A stretch of 50,090 nucleotides of DNA from Jiella pacifica (GTDB lineage: Bacteria; Pseudomonadota; Alphaproteobacteria; Rhizobiales; Rhizobiaceae). Below the pieces are notes generated by a model. That model searched no databases and had not been told where the DNA came from. It saw nothing but the letters and a program-made list of their open reading frames with translations. Below, one piece after another: positions 47,101-50,090 of this stretch. The stretch spans positions 1 through 50,090 of the forward strand of contig NZ_JAAAMG010000004.1 of the NCBI RefSeq assembly GCF_010500815.1. Reading direction: 5' to 3'. The first letter of the stretch is position 1, and each line of letters begins with the position of its first letter. A program made the translations under genes and the position numbers.

Positions 47101-50090
47101 GCCGAGGACCTCGCCGCCGAGGCGCAGGCAAGAGGCGACGCCGTCGCAGATCTCGCGGCCGAGGACGCCGCGCTGGCGCAGGAGATCGCCACCGAGGCGC
47201 AGGCACGGATCGCAGACATCGCCGCCGAGACCGACGCCCGCACGCAGGCAGTGGCCGATCAGGCTGCCGCGCTCACCGCCGAGGCGGCGGAGCGGCTGGC
47301 CAACATCCGGGTCCAGGCGCTCGATCTCAGGGCGCTCGCCGATCGTCTGCTCGACATCGACGCGCTGATGGCGGAATCGGCGACCCTCGGTCTCGATCAG
47401 ATCCGCGAGGTGCGGACCCGCATCGACGTCGTGCGCGACGGCATCACCGCCGCTTATACCGATGCGATCACGCTGGCGACCGGCCCGAGCTCGGCGCTGG
47501 CGCAGCGGATGACCGGCCTCGAAGCGGAGATCGTCGAGGAGTCGTCGTCGCGCTCGGCCGAGGTCACCCGCCTCGACCAGGCGATCGTCACGGGGGATGC
47601 GGCCGCAGCCTCGTCCCGCGAGGTGCTGGCGACGCAGATCCGCGGCGGCTACGACGGATCGGACGCTGCGCTCGCCGGCGGGATGATCGGCAGCCTGCGC
47701 TCGACCTTCGCCTCGCAATACGAGGCGCTGACGGAAAGCCTGGTTTCGCTGCAGGCGGGCGTCGACGAGCAGTTCGACTTCCAGCAGCTCTGGCTGTTCG
47801 ACGACGACGGCGAAGGCTGGGCCGGCAACGGCGCGCCGACGTGGATCCCGGGCGGCTGGCTGCGCCCGGCCGATCATGCCAGCGATCCCTATGTCGCCTC
47901 GGCCGATGGGCTCGGCGTTTCCGGCGATCAGTACGGCCAGGTGCGGGCGCGCATCCGGCGGACCGGATCGCCCGTCTGGGAGGGGCGGCTGTGGTGGACC
48001 CTCGCCGAGGGCGCCGGATGGTCAGCGCCACAGAGCGTGACGATTGCCGAACCGACCTTTGCCGACAACGGCACCGCCGTCGTCGTCTGGGAAACCGACG
48101 CCACCGGCACCATCGAGCGGCTGCGGCTCGACCTTTCGGCCGCGCAGACGGCGAGCGATTATTTCGAGATCGACTGGATCGCCATCGGCCGCCCGTCGCC
48201 GGGGGCCTCGATCGCCTCGCAGGAGGCGCTGCGGCAGACGGTGGTCAACGGTCTCGCCAGCGAGGCGACGGCGCGCGAGCAGCTGGCGACGAGCCTGACG
48301 GGCGCGGCCGATCCGGACGGTCTCGCCCTCGGCGACCTATCCTCCGGTCTCCTCTATCAGGAGCGCACCGCCCGGTCCTCGGCCGACGCGGCGCTGTCGC
48401 AGAGCATCCTCGGGCTGGAGGCGTCCCTCGATGACGCCGAGACCGCTCTGTCGGCGAGTGCGACGGCGCTGCAGTCGCTGACGACGCGGGTATCCACCGC
48501 CGAGGGCACGATCGACGGCCAAGGGGCCGCCATCGTCGCCAATTCAGAGGCGCTGACGGCCCTTGAAGGGGAAGTGGCCGGCAAGGCCTCGTCTACGGCG
48601 CTCGATCAGCTGTCGCAGGAAGTCGCGACGCTCGGCGGCGATGGCCTGCAGAGCCAGGCGAGCGCGCTGCGCAGCGTGACGGCGCGGCTGCTCGATCTGG
48701 AGATGGGCCTCGCAGAACAGGAAGCGCTCGGTCTCGTCGGCGACCATGCGACGCGGCAGGCGGTAGCGACCGCCTATGAGCAGCTCGACGCCTATACGCG
48801 CCTCGTCGAGGGACGGGTGGAGACAGAGGCAAAGCGCGTGGACGGCCTGTCGCTGACCCTCGGCGGCAAGGCGGATCTGTCGATCGTCAACGCCACCCGG
48901 GCCGAGGTGGTCGCGCAGGGGTCGCTGCTGCAGACGCAGGTCGCCGCGGTAACTTCGCTTCAGCAGGCGATCGGCACCAAGGCGGACCTTCAGGCGGTCA
49001 CGTCCCTGTCGCAGGCGGTTGACCAGCAAGGCGCGGACATTGCTCTGGTCAACAGTGCCCTGACATCGCTGCAGGGGGAGGTGGCGGACAAGGCGAGCGG
49101 CTCGGTGGTCGCCGCGCTGTCGCAAGCGGTCGAGCAGCAGGGTGAGGCCATCGCACTAGTCAACAGCGCGGTGACGTCGCTTGAGGGTGAGGTGGACGGC
49201 AAGGCGGACGGTTCAGTCGTCGATGCTTTGTCGCAAACGATCAATCAACAGGGCGATGCCATCGGCTTGGTCAACAGCGCCGTCACGTCGCTGCAGGGTG
49301 AGGTGGACGGCAAGGCGAGCGGCTCGGTGGTCACCGCCTTGTCGCAGGCGGTCGATCAGCAGGGCGAGGCCATTGCCCTGGTCAACAGTGCCCTGACATC
49401 GCTGCAGGGCGAGGTGGACGGCAAGGCGGACGGATCGGTGGTGGCCGCGCTGTCGCAGGAGGTCAATCAGCAGGGCGAGGCCATCGACCTGGTCAACAGC
49501 GCGGTGACGTCGCTGCAGGGCGAGCTGGGCGGCAAGGCGGACGGTTCAGTCGTCGACGCTTTGTCGCAAACGGTCAATCAGCAGGGCGAGGCCATCGCCC
49601 TGGTCAACAGCGCGGTAACGTCACTGCAGGGTGAGGTGGACGGCAAGGCGAGCGGCTCGGTGGTCGCCGCCCTGTCGCAGGCGGTCGATCAGCAGGGCGA
49701 GGACATCGCTCTGGTCAACAGCGCCCTGACATCGTTGCAGGGAGAGGTGGACGGCAAAGCGGACGGTTCGGTCGTCGACCAGCTGTTTCAGGAGGTCGCG
49801 ACGCTCGGCGGCGATGGCTTTGCCAGCCAGGCGGGCGCCCTGCGCAGCGTTACTGCGCGGCTGCTCGATCTGGAGATGGGCCTTGCCGAGCAGGAGGCCC
49901 TCGGTCTTGCGGGCGACCAAGCGACGCGCCAAGCCGTCGCGACCGCCTATGAGCAGCTTGACGCTTATACACGCCTCGTCGACGGTCGGGTGGAATCCGA
50001 GGCCAAGCGGGTGGACGGCCTGTCGCTGACCCTCGGCGGCAAGGCGGATGTATCGGTCGTCAACGCCACTCGAGCCGAGGTGGTCGCGCA
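44131..50090 (+). CDS. tail tip/host specificity protein: I-J fusion with fibre repeats (3' end outside window)
   Basis: At least 1986 residues, open to the window edge, GTG start. Residues 1-95 are a ubiquitin-like (beta-grasp) module as in tail assembly protein I, ending in GDVVVVRAVAGKAVG. A glycine-rich hydrophobic stretch follows (VVFASFIVGPSVLGIAGTIL). From about 165 the J/central-straight-fibre part starts (RWQPIPVVLGEHRVAAKYAA). Residues of about 890-1070 are AEAQAR-type coiled-coil repeats. From about 1470 on come fibre repeats of 37 residues (see repeat entries). The protein should build the tail tip and bind the receptor. Confidence 0.88.
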   Translation, partial: MNSLVRSPIQGELLGPGETVEVVAALHPLKRERVRIRVPSGSSVAEVVEICAAEGKVSRLAVGAHVSVNGETVAQERWDGHRVVTGDVVVVRAVAGKAVGNLLRTILSIALVVFASFIVGPSVLGIAGTILGTVVSAAIVFGGNLALNSLFPATDTRAIDDRKQVYSISSRQNQAARWQPIPVVLGEHRVAAKYAASPYTEFDGDDQYLRMLFVWGHGPLELSAIKIGETPIEDFDDVEIQTFGGYPDDGQQTLYPSEVVQLDLGNLELAQEDGLVKRSSAAEASEIVVDVVWPNGLVNIDTSTGDKGKHTWRGTLTLRDDDTNAVLRTILIVESAKSYDPIRKSYRFKDLDGVRAYSVGLQKTSDDHGDDHADTAIWSALKTFRTSPPIEYGKPLAITALRIRATKQLNGVITDLTALARAKAKSWTGSAWMDDTPTRSAADLFRLVLQGPGNARPKTDAQIDLAAVERWADLCRLFGWTFDMYRDFKASVRDTLKDICAAGRAVPVFVDGKFSVAMEDSLAPIVQAFTPRNSRNFSVVYNYRELPHGLRVKFVNRDKDYVEDETLVFDDGWNKETATLFEQVEFPGVTDPDLIFRHARYRIAEAKLRSRVLRFTTDLEHLVCSRGDRLRIAHDVVKLGLSQGRIRAVAGNEVAVDEPVVMEAGKSYGMRVRKASVVETVLAIANDPGEHHTVTFTGTTPSVGDAFMFGLAGEETAVFRLLSIKPGKNFSAELQVVDDAPGITSADTGPIVDPGSAVVVDPPLALYRPRNLSLAQSIEQRDGINAQITKVYWTVRAGGPRMDRYLLVAQAAIDGVLTEHRATVAGDVFFAEFVNLETADWTFRAQGFTVDGRWTGFSDPITLDQILPEDVIGVGLGQLTQATRELLATIRADIDAAVEDAETLASELQAQANDLAAEAQARVAEDVALADELAAEAQARIAAVAANAAAVAAEAQARLASVQALADDLAAEAQARGEDVATLAAADAALAEDLAAEAQARGDAVADLAAEDAALAQEIATEAQARIADIAAETDARTQAVADQAAALTAEAAERLANIRVQALDLRALADRLLDIDALMAESATLGLDQIREVRTRIDVVRDGITAAYTDAITLATGPSSALAQRMTGLEAEIVEESSSRSAEVTRLDQAIVTGDAAAASSREVLATQIRGGYDGSDAALAGGMIGSLRSTFASQYEALTESLVSLQAGVDEQFDFQQLWLFDDDGEGWAGNGAPTWIPGGWLRPADHASDPYVASADGLGVSGDQYGQVRARIRRTGSPVWEGRLWWTLAEGAGWSAPQSVTIAEPTFADNGTAVVVWETDATGTIERLRLDLSAAQTASDYFEIDWIAIGRPSPGASIASQEALRQTVVNGLASEATAREQLATSLTGAADPDGLALGDLSSGLLYQERTARSSADAALSQSILGLEASLDDAETALSASATALQSLTTRVSTAEGTIDGQGAAIVANSEALTALEGEVAGKASSTALDQLSQEVATLGGDGLQSQASALRSVTARLLDLEMGLAEQEALGLVGDHATRQAVATAYEQLDAYTRLVEGRVETEAKRVDGLSLTLGGKADLSIVNATRAEVVAQGSLLQTQVAAVTSLQQAIGTKADLQAVTSLSQAVDQQGADIALVNSALTSLQGEVADKASGSVVAALSQAVEQQGEAIALVNSAVTSLEGEVDGKADGSVVDALSQTINQQGDAIGLVNSAVTSLQGEVDGKASGSVVTALSQAVDQQGEAIALVNSALTSLQGEVDGKADGSVVAALSQEVNQQGEAIDLVNSAVTSLQGELGGKADGSVVDALSQTVNQQGEAIALVNSAVTSLQGEVDGKASGSVVAALSQAVDQQGEDIALVNSALTSLQGEVDGKADGSVVDQLFQEVATLGGDGFASQAGALRSVTARLLDLEMGLAEQEALGLAGDQATRQAVATAYEQLDAYTRLVDGRVESEAKRVDGLSLTLGGKADVSVVNATRAEVVA
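46850..47310 (+). repeat. Ala/Glu-rich coiled-coil repeats in the J-like gene
   Basis: The translation repeats LAAEAQAR/VAAEAQAR-like blocks about every 13-20 residues (for example DLAAEAQARVAEDVALADEL and AVAAEAQARLASVQALADDL). The pattern is that of a trimeric coiled-coil stalk between the tip and the fibre part. The DNA copies have diverged, so this is protein-level repetition. Confidence 0.65.
48550..50090 (+). repeat. 1173-bp long-range repeat in the J-like gene
   Basis: The block around 48550-48917 (LGGDG, ALRSVTARLLDLEMGLAEQE, EQLDAYTRLVEGRVETEAKR, KADLSIVNATRAEVVAQ) recurs at 49723-50090 with few changes, shifted by exactly 1173 bp. The second copy is cut by the window edge, so further copies may follow. 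The 111-bp array lies between the two copies. Confidence 0.85.
48988..49764 (+). repeat. seven tandem 111-bp (37-codon) units in the J-like gene
   Basis: Units begin near 48988 (diverged), 49099, 49210, 49321, 49432, 49543 and 49654, each exactly 111 bp. The protein unit is of the type VDQQGEAIALVNSAVTSLQG with EVDGKADGSVVDALSQ between units. Two unit flavours alternate (KASG-SVVAAL and KADG-SVVDAL). The in-frame step means copy number could change without breaking the gene. Confidence 0.88.

Larger units (their letters stand above)
9187..50090 (+). mobile_element. Mu-like transposable prophage with siphovirus tail (right end outside window)
   Basis: Gene order from left to right is the Mu order: terminal transposase sites, leftward repressor, Ner, transposase, MuB ATPase, GemA, Mor, lysis, gp25-gp30 homologues, protease/scaffold, capsid, tail. 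A tail tube, a frameshifted tail chaperone, a tape measure and a J protein with no sheath gene indicate a flexible non-contractile tail, as in the Rhodobacter phage RcapMu. All core modules seen are intact, with no frameshifted or truncated phage gene apart from the programmed shift, so the prophage may be functional. The left boundary is placed by the transposase sites and is uncertain by several bases. Confidence 0.9.

Noticed and set aside
43867-47877. 1336-codon open frame on the minus strand
   Set aside because: It is a shadow of the J-like gene. High GC keeps the opposite frame open; the translation is Arg/Asp/Gly/Leu-rich without any family, and the plus-strand frame has clear tail-protein domains.
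48988-49764. Tandem repeats considered as a CRISPR array
   Set aside because: The units are exactly 111 bp, in frame, with no conserved-repeat/variable-spacer alternation, and lie within a coding sequence.
1-50090. tRNA, rRNA genes and CRISPR arrays
   Set aside because: None could be seen on either strand by reading; a dedicated tRNA search was not possible.

Overview
The window is GC-rich alphaproteobacterial DNA, most likely from the Hyphomicrobiales (Rhizobiales). The support is the codon use, the GAAC-N7-GAAC type SOS boxes, and the nature of the host genes. A genus cannot be fixed from the sequence alone.

Host part (1 to about 9186). The left edge holds the tail of an IS481-type transposase and decayed IS3-type sequence around a small DUF1488 gene. 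Next comes a plus-strand three-gene phospholipid operon: a CDP-alcohol phosphatidyltransferase-like protein, a 1-acylglycerol-3-phosphate acyltransferase and a CdsA-like phosphatidate cytidylyltransferase. On the minus strand follow an NTF2-like protein, a cystine/polar amino-acid ABC transporter (ATPase, permease, binding protein), a type II haloacid dehalogenase, and DNA polymerase IV (dinB) with an SOS box upstream.

Prophage part (about 9187 to beyond 50090). The rest is one Mu-like transposable prophage with a long non-contractile (siphovirus) tail, entered from its left end; its right end lies outside the window. The left end carries three repeats that look like transposase binding sites and a LexA-type SOS box over a promoter. 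A leftward S24-type repressor faces a rightward early operon with three operator-like sites between them. The early operon encodes Ner, a ParB-like protein, the MuA-type DDE transposase, the MuB-type ATPase, a DnaA domain IV protein, DUF3164, GemA (gp16), an adenine methyltransferase and, last, the Mor-type activator.

Two late-promoter modules with the same 20-bp box and the same 21-nt spacing to a second conserved block lie directly downstream of mor and directly upstream of the protease/capsid operon. The first drives endolysin, holin-like proteins, terminase, portal and the gp30/F protein (with a C-terminal nuclease-like domain). The second drives protease/scaffold, decoration protein, major capsid and tail genes. 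The tail module is lambda-like: tail tube, a tail-assembly chaperone with a textbook -1 frameshift signal, a tape measure protein with an embedded muralytic domain, DUF1833, an NlpC/P60 peptidase, and a giant I-J fusion tip/fibre protein with long internal repeats that runs off the window.

The least expected element is a cassette between the head and tail genes. A roughly 230-nt non-coding stretch packed with hairpins leads into an acyl carrier protein gene (GADSLD motif), which is translationally coupled to a 42-residue single-span membrane protein.
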